In this document: piece by piece, positions 6,051 through 13,620 of the stretch
How positions within the stretch are numbered: position 1 is the first letter of the stretch
Layout: each line of letters starts with the position of its first letter
IMG/VR virus record: IMGVR_UViG_3300032282_002373
Span: 1-25,420 of that record
Length of the DNA stretch: 25,420 nucleotides
From: a virus
Direction: 5' to 3' (one strand)
Notes under the pieces: generated by a model
What the model saw: the letters and a program-made list of their open reading frames with translations, nothing else
Told to the model about the DNA's origin: nothing
Database searches by the model: none
Position numbers and translations under genes: made by a program

Positions 6051-6714
6051 GCACCAAGTCAAGTGGAGCCATAGCTCTCTCAAAGATTTCGAAGGCTGTG
6101 CTCGGCGATACCATGAAGTGAAGGTGCTCAAGAAGTACCCCTTTCAAGAGACCGATGCCACACGCTACGGCGTGCAAGTCCACGAAGCCATCGAGCACTA
6201 CATCAAGGACGACAAGCCAATCCCGCCACAGTACGCGCAGTTCCAGCCGGTGGTGGACGCCATGATGCAGAAGACTGGGCGGGTGCTGGCTGAGTATGAG
6301 ATGGCGCTGACCAAGGACTTGCGGGTATGCAAGTGGGACTCCCCGAATGCGTGGGTCCGCGGCATTGCTGACATCTTGGTTGTGGACGACGACAACCTGA
6401 CCGCATGGGTGGGGGACTGGAAGACTGGGGGCAACCGCTACCCGGATCGAGACCAGTTGGTGCTGATGTCTATCATGACCTTCGCACACTTCCCACACAT
6501 ACGCAAAGTCAACAGCGCTTTGCTATTCATTGTCAAGAACGACATGGTCAAGATGCAGATGCAGCGGGATCAAGCCGACGCTGCATGGTGGAAGTACCGT
6601 GAGCGCATCGCACGGCTGGAAGCATCGTTTGCAAACAACGTATGGAACCCAACACAGACACCGCTATGCGGGTGGTGTCAGGTGACCGGGTGTGAATTTA
6701 ACCCCAAGCACTAG
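6043..6714 (+). CDS. Cas4/RecB-like PD-(D/E)xK nuclease, likely Fe-S
   Basis: This 223-residue protein has the RecB/Cas4 nuclease layout. VQVHEAIEHY comes near residues 46-55, the metal-binding Asp110 lies in RGIADILVV, and Asp125 and Lys127 lie in VGDWKTGG. One cysteine (Cys19, FEGCARRYHE) precedes the core, and three follow it (Cys209, Cys212, Cys217 in LCGWCQVTGC). That one-plus-three arrangement is the one that holds a 4Fe-4S cluster in Cas4 and AddB. From family knowledge such proteins resect DNA ends for recombination; in phages they often replace lambda Exo. The spacing of the last two cysteines is four residues and not the more usual five. The ATG at 6043 is preferred over a TTG at 5995, though its ribosome binding site is modest. 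Confidence 0.88.
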   Translation: MSEHQVKWSHSSLKDFEGCARRYHEVKVLKKYPFQETDATRYGVQVHEAIEHYIKDDKPIPPQYAQFQPVVDAMMQKTGRVLAEYEMALTKDLRVCKWDSPNAWVRGIADILVVDDDNLTAWVGDWKTGGNRYPDRDQLVLMSIMTFAHFPHIRKVNSALLFIVKNDMVKMQMQRDQADAAWWKYRERIARLEASFANNVWNPTQTPLCGWCQVTGCEFNPKH

Positions 6715-6723
6715 GAGAAAGTT

Positions 6724-6963
6724 ATGACCCAAACCAACGGCAAGCGTGACTACAAACACGCATACAAACTGCAAAAGAAAACCGGCGAGACGCAAGACCA
6801 ACTCGAGCGCCAGAAGGCCCGTGGCCTGTACGACAAGGAGGGCGTTGACCGCGCCGGCAAAGACATCGACCACATCAAGCCCCTGCGTGCAGGCGGCAAG
6901 ACGATCCCCGGCAACCTGCGCTTGCGCGGGAAGAAGGCCAACCAAGCGGACAACGGCAAGTAA
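6724..6963 (+). CDS. Small HNH-like protein
   Basis: This 79-residue basic protein resembles the smallest HNH-type nucleases of phages. The core is KDIDHIKPLRAGGKT (Asp47, Asp49, His50), followed by NLRLRGKKANQADNGK with Asn64 and Asn71. The DH...PL..GG...N.R.R sequence is the expected HNH signature. There are no Cys pairs for a structural zinc, and the domain is minimal, so activity is uncertain. AGGAG before the ATG is a strong ribosome binding site. The stop overlaps the start of the helicase gene as TAATG, which suggests the two products are made together. Confidence 0.7.
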   Translation: MTQTNGKRDYKHAYKLQKKTGETQDQLERQKARGLYDKEGVDRAGKDIDHIKPLRAGGKTIPGNLRLRGKKANQADNGK

Positions 6964-8528
6964 TGGAAATCCTAGACAATAAGGCGGTGCTGATACGCAC
7001 ACGCAATCCGAGCAAGTACACCGTCATACCCAAGAGCCGCGTCATTGAGGATCATGGCAACGGCGGCTATACAGTGGCGGTGTACTGGGGGCTCGATGAG
7101 ATGCGCGTTCTCAAGAACCTCGGAGTCAAGAACACCCCGTCGCCTATCTCACGCAAGTACGACTGGCCCGGGCGCTACATCCCGATGGCGCATCAGATTG
7201 AGACCGCTTCATTTCTGACGCTGCACCGCAGGGCGTTCTGTTTCAACGAGCCGGGGACAGGCAAGACACTCAGCGCTCTGTGGGCGGCGGACTATCTGAT
7301 GAAGCGTGGTGAGGTGCGCAGGGTCTTGATCCTGTGCCCGCTGTCGATCATGCACGCTGCATGGGTAGGCGACATCAACAACAGCGTGATGCATCGCAAA
7401 ACGGTGGTCGCACATCACAGCAGTGCCATGCGCCGCGTCGAGCTTGTTCAAGGTGACTACGAGTTGGTGATCGCCAACTACGAGGGGCTCAACCTGATTG
7501 CCGACGAGGTCAACAATGATGGCCGGTTTGATCTGGTCATCGTTGACGAGGCGAACGCGTACAAGAACCCCAGCACTCAACGCTGGAAGTCTCTGGCTAA
7601 GATCATTCACCCGCACACATACCTGTGGATGATGACGGGTACACCGGCTTCACAAACGCCCGTGGATGCGTACGGCCTTGCCAAGCTTGTCAACCCGTCC
7701 GGTGTGCCTAAGTTTGCTACCGCGTGGCGCGACAAGGTGATGAACAAGATCACCGCGTTCAAGTGGGCTCCCAAGCCCGAGGCCAAGAATCTGGTGCACG
7801 AGGTGCTGCAGCCCGCCATACGCTTTACCAAAGCGCAGTGCCTTGATCTGCCGCCGGTTGTGACCGTGACAAGGGATGTGCCGATGTCGCCACAGCAGGC
7901 CAAGTACTACAAGCTGCTCAAAGAACAGATGTTGTTCCAAACAGCCGGCGAGACAATCTCGGCAGTCAATGCAGGTGTCGCCGTCAGCAAGCTGCTCCAG
8001 ATATCGGCAGGCGCTGCGTACACGGACGACAAAGAAACCGTAGAGTTTGATGCCTCACCGCGTATGAAAGTGCTCATGGAGATCCTCGAGGAGACTGACC
8101 GCAAGGTCATAATCTTTGCAATGTTCCGCTCCAGCATCGCCACGATCACCGCCCACTTGACCAAGCACCATATCCCCAACGCACAGATCCACGGGGATGT
8201 GAACGCCACCAAACGCGGGCACATCATCAACGACTTCCAGAACACGGATGCGGTGCGTGTTCTTGTCATGCAGCCTCAAGCCACTGCACACGGTATCACG
8301 CTGACTGCTGCGGACACAGTTATTTTTTATGGGCCGTTGATGAGCGTTGAGATGTATTTGCAGTGCATCGCACGGGCTGACCGCAAGGGGCAAAACTCTG
8401 ATAAAGTGACCGTCGTGCACATACAGAGCAGCCCCATTGAGGTGCGGATGTTCAAGGCAATGGCGGGCAAGGTGGGTGAGCATGCGTTGCTCGTCGGGCT
8501 GTTCAACCAAGAGATTAAAAATAATTGA
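6963..8528 (+). CDS. SNF2-family (DEAD/DEAH-like) helicase
   Basis: This 521-residue protein is a superfamily 2 ATPase of SNF2 type. Domain 1 has the Walker A motif NEPGTGKT (Lys101), Walker B as VDEAN (Asp195, Glu196) and the motif III-like MMTGTP. Domain 2 has the usual fold with VIIFAMFRSSI and ends in motif VI, QCIARADRKGQ (Arg471, Arg474). The RxxRxGQ ending is characteristic of SNF2 helicases. The N-terminal 75 residues (VLIRTRNPSKYTVIPKSRV...) form a small extra segment of unknown role. From family knowledge, phage members of this group are placed near recombination genes and are thought to translocate on double-stranded DNA. It is directly coupled to the HNH-like protein and follows the Cas4-like nuclease. 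Confidence 0.93.
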   Translation: MEILDNKAVLIRTRNPSKYTVIPKSRVIEDHGNGGYTVAVYWGLDEMRVLKNLGVKNTPSPISRKYDWPGRYIPMAHQIETASFLTLHRRAFCFNEPGTGKTLSALWAADYLMKRGEVRRVLILCPLSIMHAAWVGDINNSVMHRKTVVAHHSSAMRRVELVQGDYELVIANYEGLNLIADEVNNDGRFDLVIVDEANAYKNPSTQRWKSLAKIIHPHTYLWMMTGTPASQTPVDAYGLAKLVNPSGVPKFATAWRDKVMNKITAFKWAPKPEAKNLVHEVLQPAIRFTKAQCLDLPPVVTVTRDVPMSPQQAKYYKLLKEQMLFQTAGETISAVNAGVAVSKLLQISAGAAYTDDKETVEFDASPRMKVLMEILEETDRKVIIFAMFRSSIATITAHLTKHHIPNAQIHGDVNATKRGHIINDFQNTDAVRVLVMQPQATAHGITLTAADTVIFYGPLMSVEMYLQCIARADRKGQNSDKVTVVHIQSSPIEVRMFKAMAGKVGEHALLVGLFNQEIKNN

Positions 8529-8608
8529 AAGGAGCACTTCATGAAGCAAAACTAGGTGTATGATTGTCAAAGGTTTAACAAACCTTGCAGGTAAAACAGG
8601 AGAAATAA
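8529..8608. other. Short intergenic gap with a small hairpin
   Basis: No gene is seen in these 80 bases. AAGGTTT (8570-8576) and AAACCTT (8580-8586) form a perfect seven-bp inverted repeat with a three-base loop. TATGAT at 8559-8564 resembles a -10 box, but no good -35 lies at the right distance. A promoter or operator for the 8609 gene is possible but unproven. A short Met-Lys-Gln-Asn frame at 8541 is too small to count. Confidence 0.5.
8570..8586. repeat. Seven-bp inverted repeat upstream of the 8609 gene
   Basis: AAGGTTT and AAACCTT are exact reverse complements separated by AAC. The element lies just upstream of the AGGAG ribosome binding site at about 8598 and just after a TATGAT box. 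It could be an operator or a leader hairpin. There is no U-run, so it is not a typical terminator. Confidence 0.55.
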
Positions 8609-9025
8609 ATGACTGAAAGCAATGAAGCCGCCACTATCCCGATGGATAAGTTGGCCCGGGTGTATCGCAAGATGCAGACAAAGATTCAGCAGATGACCGC
8701 CGTTTATGAGACGGAAGTTGAAGTGCTGAAGGCGCAGCAGGAAGTGGTTAAGACCGCCTTGAAAGACCAGATGCTGGCACTTGGCGTGAAGTCCGTCAAC
8801 ACGGCGGAGGGCACCGTCATCCTCTCAACGAAGACCCGCTACTCGACCCAAGACTGGGACGCGTTCAAGGAGTTCATGAAAGAGAATGACGCCCTCGATC
8901 TGTTGGAGAAGCGCATTGCGCAGACCAACATGGCTACCTTCCTGCAGGAAAATCCGACCCTTGTGCCGCCGGGTCTCAATAGCAATAGCGAGTACGCAAT
9001 CAGCGTACGCAAACCAACCAAATAA
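8609..9025 (+). CDS. Conserved phage protein with coiled-coil N-terminus
   Basis: This is a 138-residue protein. Residues 12-58 form a likely coiled coil (LARVYRKMQTKIQQM, VYETEVEVLKAQQEVVKTAL). The second half begins GVKSVNTAEGTVILSTKTRYSTQDWDAFKEFM and ends FLQENPTLVPPGLNSNSEYAISVRK. From general knowledge this second half is a pattern met in many phages of Gram-negative hosts next to single-stranded DNA-binding and recombination genes, usually unnamed. No enzymatic motif is seen. A role as a DNA metabolism partner is inference from position. AGGAGA with seven bases of spacing supports the ATG at 8609. Confidence 0.75.
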   Translation: MTESNEAATIPMDKLARVYRKMQTKIQQMTAVYETEVEVLKAQQEVVKTALKDQMLALGVKSVNTAEGTVILSTKTRYSTQDWDAFKEFMKENDALDLLEKRIAQTNMATFLQENPTLVPPGLNSNSEYAISVRKPTK

Positions 9026-9040
9026 CCAAAGGAAAATCAA

Positions 9041-10009
9041 ATGAGTAATGTTGCTCTCTTCAACCCCGGCCAAGTGCCGGCCTTCGCTCGCAAAGCCGAG
9101 TTGTCTAACATGGCTAAGTCCCTCGCAGGGGGCGGTGGTGGCGGTGGTGGACTTCGCGTCAGCATCAAGGGCGGCGTGTTCCGTCTGGTCAACAACGGCA
9201 AAGAGGTGACGGCAATTGATGACCGCCATCTGGACATCGTGCTGGTCAAAGCAGCCCCCAAGGTAGCGCGAGTGTTCTACGCCAAGAGCTACGACTCCGA
9301 GAACACATCGGGTCCAGACTGCTGGTCACCTGATGGCGACACGCCCAGCAACGAGTCCACCAGCAAGCAGGCTTCGCGCTGTTCTGAGTGCCCCAAGAAC
9401 ATAGCTGGCTCAGGTCAAGGTCAGAGTCGCGCATGCCGATATCAGCAGCGTCTGGCTGTGGTGCTCGAGAACGATATGAGCGGGGGTGTGATGCAGTTGT
9501 CGCTGCCGGCTACGTCCATCTTTGGTAAGGCAGTTGAGGACAACCGTCCGCTGCAAGAGTATGCCCGCTGGCTCGTCGCTCAGAACATCAACCCCGAGGC
9601 TGTCGTCACCCGCATGCGGTTCGACACCAAGTCCGAGAGCCCCAAGCTGTACTTCAAGGCGCAGCGCTGGCTGACAGACGACGAGTACGAAACCATCTTG
9701 GAGCAAGCGGCTTCTGATGCCGCGCTCAAGGCCGTCACGATGACCGTGGCGAAGATGGACAACGTAGTGTCGAAGCCCCTCGAGTTGGCCGGCAAGCCCC
9801 CCGCCAAGGTTAAGCCCATCCCTGCTCCCGTAGTGGAAGAGGAAGAAGAGGCTCCCCCGCCTAAAGCCAAGAAGGCCAAGCCTGCCCCCGCACCCGTAGC
9901 GGAAGACGAGCCTGATGAGCCTGTCGTGCGCCAAGAAGTCCCCAAGAAACCCACGGCTCCCGCCAAGGGTACGCTGGCTAGTATGGTCAGCGACTGGGAC
10001 GACGAGTAA
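9041..10009 (+). CDS. Candidate single-stranded DNA-binding protein
   Basis: This is a 322-residue protein. An N-terminal segment ends in an eight-glycine run (residues 30-37). A probable OB-like beta region follows (RVSIKGGVFRLVNNGKEV..IVLVKAAPKVARVFYAKSY). Four cysteines (Cys94, Cys114, Cys117, Cys132) could bind zinc, and a globular part runs to about residue 240. The last 80 residues are a low-complexity Pro/Ala/Glu/Lys linker ending in MVSDWDDE, an acidic tip like the protein-interaction tails of SSB proteins and T7 gp2.5. The replication neighbourhood supports an SSB role, but sequence family membership is not certain. AAGGAAA precedes the ATG, and a strong terminator follows the stop. 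Confidence 0.7.
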   Translation: MSNVALFNPGQVPAFARKAELSNMAKSLAGGGGGGGGLRVSIKGGVFRLVNNGKEVTAIDDRHLDIVLVKAAPKVARVFYAKSYDSENTSGPDCWSPDGDTPSNESTSKQASRCSECPKNIAGSGQGQSRACRYQQRLAVVLENDMSGGVMQLSLPATSIFGKAVEDNRPLQEYARWLVAQNINPEAVVTRMRFDTKSESPKLYFKAQRWLTDDEYETILEQAASDAALKAVTMTVAKMDNVVSKPLELAGKPPAKVKPIPAPVVEEEEEAPPPKAKKAKPAPAPVAEDEPDEPVVRQEVPKKPTAPAKGTLASMVSDWDDE

Positions 10010-10014
10010 CTTGC

Positions 10015-10039
10015 GCAGGGGCTTCGGCCCCTGCTTTTT
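10015..10039 (+). terminator. Rho-independent terminator after the SSB candidate
   Basis: GCAGGGGC (10015-10022) and GCCCCTGC (10027-10034) form a perfect eight-bp GC-rich stem closed by a stable TTCG tetraloop. A run of five T residues (10035-10039) follows. This is a textbook intrinsic terminator five bases after the stop codon. It should end or reduce transcription before the helix-turn-helix gene, whose ATG lies only four bases after the T-run. Confidence 0.95.
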
Positions 10040-10042
10040 GCT

Positions 10043-10321
10043 ATGGCCTACCAACCACACCTGATTGCGCTGATCAAGGCACAGCGCCTGACCCTTGGCG
10101 TTCGCCTTGGACGTTGGGCTGTGTTCCTTGATTTGCCCGCTGCCAAGATTGCACTAGCGATAGGCGCTACCCGCCAGTCCGTGTACAACTGGATGAAAGG
10201 CGGCGAAGTATTCGTTGCGTACCGCCCTGCGGTTACGCGTGTCATTGAATGTATGCAGTCGTCCAAGACGGCTGAAGAAGCATGGGGGAAGATATGCACG
10301 GAATTCGACCTGAGAACTTGA
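10043..10321 (+). CDS. Small helix-turn-helix DNA-binding protein
   Basis: This 92-residue protein has a clear helix-turn-helix at residues 31-52 (LPAAKIALAIGATRQSVYNWMKGG), preceded by RLGRWAVFLD and followed by a short helical C-terminus. The AIGATRQSVYNW segment is like the Cro/C1-type recognition helix. From family knowledge it may regulate the switch of phage operons. The start is unusual. The ATG at 10043 directly follows the terminator, and no Shine-Dalgarno sequence is seen; the only AGGGG lies inside the terminator stem. Either translation is weak or leaderless, or it depends on read-through and an unrecognised start. The gene overlaps the 46-residue gene. Confidence 0.78.
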   Translation: MAYQPHLIALIKAQRLTLGVRLGRWAVFLDLPAAKIALAIGATRQSVYNWMKGGEVFVAYRPAVTRVIECMQSSKTAEEAWGKICTEFDLRT

Positions 10322-10434
10322 GTGATGAAGAGCTTGTGCGTTACGCATGGCTAACAGGCCCCGCACAACTTACCCCTGATTGGGTTGCGGAGTTGATCAA
10401 GCGCCTTGAGCACAAGCTCGACGATCTGAAATAA
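10294..10434 (+). CDS. 46-residue conserved small phage protein
   Basis: This gene runs from ATG at 10294 to TAA at 10432-10434 and encodes MHGIRPENLSDEELVRYAWL...WVAELIKRLEHKLDDLK. Helical peptides with LSDEELVRYA and a C-terminal W..ELI.RLE..L pattern are familiar from many phage genomes. It is therefore likely real despite its length. GGGGGAAG lies about five bases before the ATG. The gene starts inside the helix-turn-helix gene in another frame and fills the gap before the primase-helicase. The function is unknown. Confidence 0.68.
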   Translation: MHGIRPENLSDEELVRYAWLTGPAQLTPDWVAELIKRLEHKLDDLK

Positions 10435-10447
10435 CACAAGGAACGCA

Positions 10448-13400
10448 ATGAAACCGCTTGAGTTTCTAGCGGATGTTCTGCCGTCTCCGGGTCACGGATG
10501 GTACTGTGCGGCGGAACTAAGCTCATCAAAAAAAGAGCACGTGTTTGTTGACGGTGTCGACGCGGTGAAGCCCACAATCAAACGCTGGCTTGATCGCAAA
10601 CGCGACATCTACTTTGCACTGGCAACATTCAAAGACAACGTGGGGGGCCGCAAGGCTACCAACGCGGCCTACATCAAGGCCATCTTCATCGACATGGACG
10701 GCTACGCATCCAAGAAGGCTGCAGCACTGGCGCTGTCTGCATTTCTGGAGAAGACAGGACTGGACGAGTTCGGCACGCCGCACATCGTCGGCTCTGGTGG
10801 GGGCCTGCACTGTTACTGGGTACTGACCGCACCCGTGGACATCGCGACATGGAAGCCGATAGCGGAGAACTTCAAACGTCTGTGTAAACAGGAGGGTCTG
10901 AATATTGACCAGACGGTCACCGCCGACGCAGCGCGGGTGCTGCGCATACCCAGCACGTTTAACTTCAAGGCGAAGTACTCGGAGCCACGCCCGGTTCAGT
11001 TCCTTGCGCAGGGCAGCGGGCCAATTGATCTGAAGCGCTTTGGCGCAACAATCCGTGGGATGTTGACAGAGGCGTTCGCGCCGGCCAGCAATGCGTTCGT
11101 GGCAACCAGTGTAAATCTGCCCGGAACCCGGCCAAGCAAAGCACAGACTGCACGGTCTGCTGCAGCAGAAGCCATGATGAACAACAGCGTCACACGGTTC
11201 GAGCCTATCTGGATAAAGTCCGAGAAGAGCATGGGGTGCGGGCAGCTTGAGTTCTACATAAAGAACGCGGAGCAAGACGGCATGGAGCCGCTGTGGCGTG
11301 GGCTGCTGTCATGGGCCAAGGTATGCGACGACGGACTGGAGCACTCCACCAAGCTGACCGCTCTGCATCCGTACACCATTGACCGAATGCACCAGAAACT
11401 GTCAGAGATCAAGGGGCCGTACCCCTGCATCAAGATGGACAGCGAGAACCCGGGCGTGTGTCCCAAGTGTCCGCACTGGGGGCAGATCACCAACGCACTG
11501 GCGCTAGGGCGGGAGGTACGCACTGATAACCGGGAGAAGGAGATAGAGATTCCGCTGCAGGCGGGGGACGACACCACGGTAGACATGGACGCGGAGTACC
11601 TACAGGATGACCTGACAGAGGAGTCAGACGAGTCCTCGACACCGCAGAATGTCCGCACTCGAAAAGCAACGCGCCCAACCCCACCACGCAACTTCAGCTA
11701 TGGGGAACACGGCGGCGTATTCGTGGATATCAAGGAGAAAGACGCTACGGGCGTGGAGATCAAGACACAGGTGTCGGTGCTGCCGTATGACCTGTTTGTC
11801 GTCGACATGCTGCGTATGGATGAAAAGGAGCACTATGCACACTTAATGGCAATCAAGAAGATAGGCCAGACTGGCGAGTCCAAGCTGACCGAGTACACCC
11901 CCGTCATCATGCCGAGTAAAGCGGCAGTATCAAAAGAGGAGTTAATAAAATGTCTAGCATCACACAACATCTACGCTGCAAGAGGGGCCGTCATGGACGG
12001 TCACCTCTATAACTACGTGAGGGCCTGTATCGAGGAGTCCGCGCTGTTGCGCAAGGCGGTGGACGTTCCTATTCAATTTGGCTGGCAGAAGGATCGCTCC
12101 TTCGTTTACAACAACCGTGTGTTCCGTCGCGACGGCACAGAGATCCCAGTCCCGATGCCCGGGCTGGAGAACATCAACCGCGGCACCAATAGCAAGGGCA
12201 CTATCGAAGGCTGGCGCAAGCCGTGGCAGTTACTGATCGAGAAGAAGATGGACACCATGCTGGCGCTCTGTCTGGACAGCTTCGGCTCTCCGCTCATGCA
12301 GTTCTCGGACTACGAGGGTTTTGTCTGGCACATCGGCTCGACGGGCTCCGGCACGGGCAAGTCGCTGACGCTCAGCTTGAAGGCCGGCGTCTGGGGGCAT
12401 CCTATCCGCTACCGCACAGGTAAGGGAACATCGCCGGTTGCCATGCAGCAACGCGCTGGACTGCTCAACAGCATGCCGCTGCTGATCGACGAGATCACTA
12501 CCAAGACCCGCAACGATACGGAGTGGGCTCCAGCGTTCATCTTCGACATCTCTGAGGGGCAAGGCAAGGAGCGCATGGAGTCGGGTACGAACAAGGAGCG
12601 TATCAACAACAGCACGTGGGCGCTAACCTGTACGCTGACATCCAACACGCACATGACCGACATCCTGACGGGTGCTCGGAAGCATTCATCTCACGGTGAG
12701 ATGATGCGTATGCTGGAGTGGACGCCCTCCAAGGAACTGGAGTTCAGCGAACGTGAGCGCTTGACGCTCAAGGAACTGCGCCGGAACTACGGCGTGGCGG
12801 GTGAAGCGTGGGTGCGGTGGCTGGTGCAGAATCAGGAGATTGCTCGGGCAGTGTGGCTGCGGACTCACGAGGAGCTACGTGTGCTGCTGGGGTTCACCGA
12901 TGAAGAGCGGTACTGGCATGCGGCCTGTACGTCGACGGTGGCGGCAGGCATCCTGATCGGCAGCAGCTATGCGAATCTGCTGGACGTACCGATCAAGTCT
13001 GTGATCAAAGCGCTCAAAGCTTTGGTGGTAGATGCCCGGATCGCACACGTGAAGTCAGCCCGCAATGCCGAGGATGTGCTGAACACGTTTACCCGTGAGT
13101 ACTATGGCCGGTTCGTGGTTGTGCGCAAAGACGCCCACAACAAGCTGCTGGCTGAGATGGGGCGCGATGTGACTGGCAAGACCAGCACGCGGAACACGGT
13201 GATGGCCCGTATTGAACATGGTACGCGTCACGCTGGATTCGTCGAGTACTACGTGGAGGAGCAGATACTCAAGCAGCACTGCGCGTCAATGAGCTTCGGG
13301 TTCTCGGACTTCCGACGACAGCTTGAGGCTATGTCTGAGGAGGGTTACAACGTGCGCTTTGGCGTCAAGAAGGATATGCTGGCGTACACCGACGGCCCGT

Positions 13401-13486
13401 CACTCAGGGTGAATGTGATGCACATCAGCATTCCGAAAGACCGCTACGATGGCATGGAAGATAGCCTTCCCTTGGGAGACGCTTGA
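10448..13486 (+). CDS. Primase-helicase (AEP-like primase plus P-loop ATPase)
   Basis: This 1012-residue protein combines two replication activities. The N-terminal archaeo-eukaryotic-type primase domain has IFIDMDGYA (Asp82, Asp84), GSGGGLHCYW (His121) and DAARVLRIPST (Asp160, Arg166). A cysteine-containing segment follows (Cys264, later PCIKMD and GVCPKCPHWG with Cys338 and Cys341), which may bind zinc. After an acidic, poorly ordered linker (about 360-420), the C-terminal helicase resembles the DUF927 group. It has Walker A GSTGSGTGKS (Lys638), Walker B LLIDEI (Asp681, Glu682) and then TLTSNTHM as a sensor-like segment. AAGGA supports the start. The linked activities suit leading-strand priming and unwinding beside the polymerase; the exact family names are my reading of motifs. 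Confidence 0.9.
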   Translation: MKPLEFLADVLPSPGHGWYCAAELSSSKKEHVFVDGVDAVKPTIKRWLDRKRDIYFALATFKDNVGGRKATNAAYIKAIFIDMDGYASKKAAALALSAFLEKTGLDEFGTPHIVGSGGGLHCYWVLTAPVDIATWKPIAENFKRLCKQEGLNIDQTVTADAARVLRIPSTFNFKAKYSEPRPVQFLAQGSGPIDLKRFGATIRGMLTEAFAPASNAFVATSVNLPGTRPSKAQTARSAAAEAMMNNSVTRFEPIWIKSEKSMGCGQLEFYIKNAEQDGMEPLWRGLLSWAKVCDDGLEHSTKLTALHPYTIDRMHQKLSEIKGPYPCIKMDSENPGVCPKCPHWGQITNALALGREVRTDNREKEIEIPLQAGDDTTVDMDAEYLQDDLTEESDESSTPQNVRTRKATRPTPPRNFSYGEHGGVFVDIKEKDATGVEIKTQVSVLPYDLFVVDMLRMDEKEHYAHLMAIKKIGQTGESKLTEYTPVIMPSKAAVSKEELIKCLASHNIYAARGAVMDGHLYNYVRACIEESALLRKAVDVPIQFGWQKDRSFVYNNRVFRRDGTEIPVPMPGLENINRGTNSKGTIEGWRKPWQLLIEKKMDTMLALCLDSFGSPLMQFSDYEGFVWHIGSTGSGTGKSLTLSLKAGVWGHPIRYRTGKGTSPVAMQQRAGLLNSMPLLIDEITTKTRNDTEWAPAFIFDISEGQGKERMESGTNKERINNSTWALTCTLTSNTHMTDILTGARKHSSHGEMMRMLEWTPSKELEFSERERLTLKELRRNYGVAGEAWVRWLVQNQEIARAVWLRTHEELRVLLGFTDEERYWHAACTSTVAAGILIGSSYANLLDVPIKSVIKALKALVVDARIAHVKSARNAEDVLNTFTREYYGRFVVVRKDAHNKLLAEMGRDVTGKTSTRNTVMARIEHGTRHAGFVEYYVEEQILKQHCASMSFGFSDFRRQLEAMSEEGYNVRFGVKKDMLAYTDGPSLRVNVMHISIPKDRYDGMEDSLPLGDA

Positions 13487-13491
13487 ACCGG

Positions 13492-13515
13492 GGCAGGGGT
13501 TTTTTGTCCCCTGCC
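13492..13515 (+). terminator. Probable terminator hairpin with T-rich loop
   Basis: GGCAGGGG (13492-13499) pairs with CCCCTGCC (13508-13515), leaving a TTTTTTGT loop. It starts five bases after the primase-helicase stop. The stem core is the same GCAGGGG/CCCCTGC as in the terminator at 10015. The T-run lies in the loop and not after the stem, so its efficiency as an intrinsic terminator is uncertain. Confidence 0.6.
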
Positions 13516-13579
13516 TTGATACGACCCGCGTGCTTGAGGCGGGGCTACGTGACGCGCTCTCCTGTCGCATAAACGCTAC

Positions 13580-13605
13580 GGCCACTCCGGGTATTCGGAG
13601 TGGCC
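13580..13605. terminator. 10-bp perfect hairpin, possible terminator for the virion operon
   Basis: GGCCACTCCG (13580-13589) and CGGAGTGGCC (13596-13605) form a perfect stem with a six-base loop. It lies 16 bases beyond the stop of the giant minus-strand gene. No long T-run follows on either strand, so rho-independent action is only likely, not certain. It would also slow transcription coming from the plus strand. Confidence 0.6.
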
Positions 13606-13620
13606 TGATTGGAGTTTGGT

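Larger units (their letters stand above)
13487..13620. other. Convergent intergenic gap with two hairpins
   Basis: The plus-strand replication genes and the minus-strand virion genes meet here tail to tail. No gene is supported in these 134 bases; the 85-codon plus frame that crosses it overlaps both real genes. Two inverted repeats are present, at 13492-13515 and 13580-13605. The likely job is to stop transcription from both sides. Confidence 0.8.

Noticed and set aside
8525-8564. TTGAAA and TATGAT as a promoter for the 8609 gene
   Set aside because: The spacing is 28 bases, far too long, and no alternative -35 box stands out.
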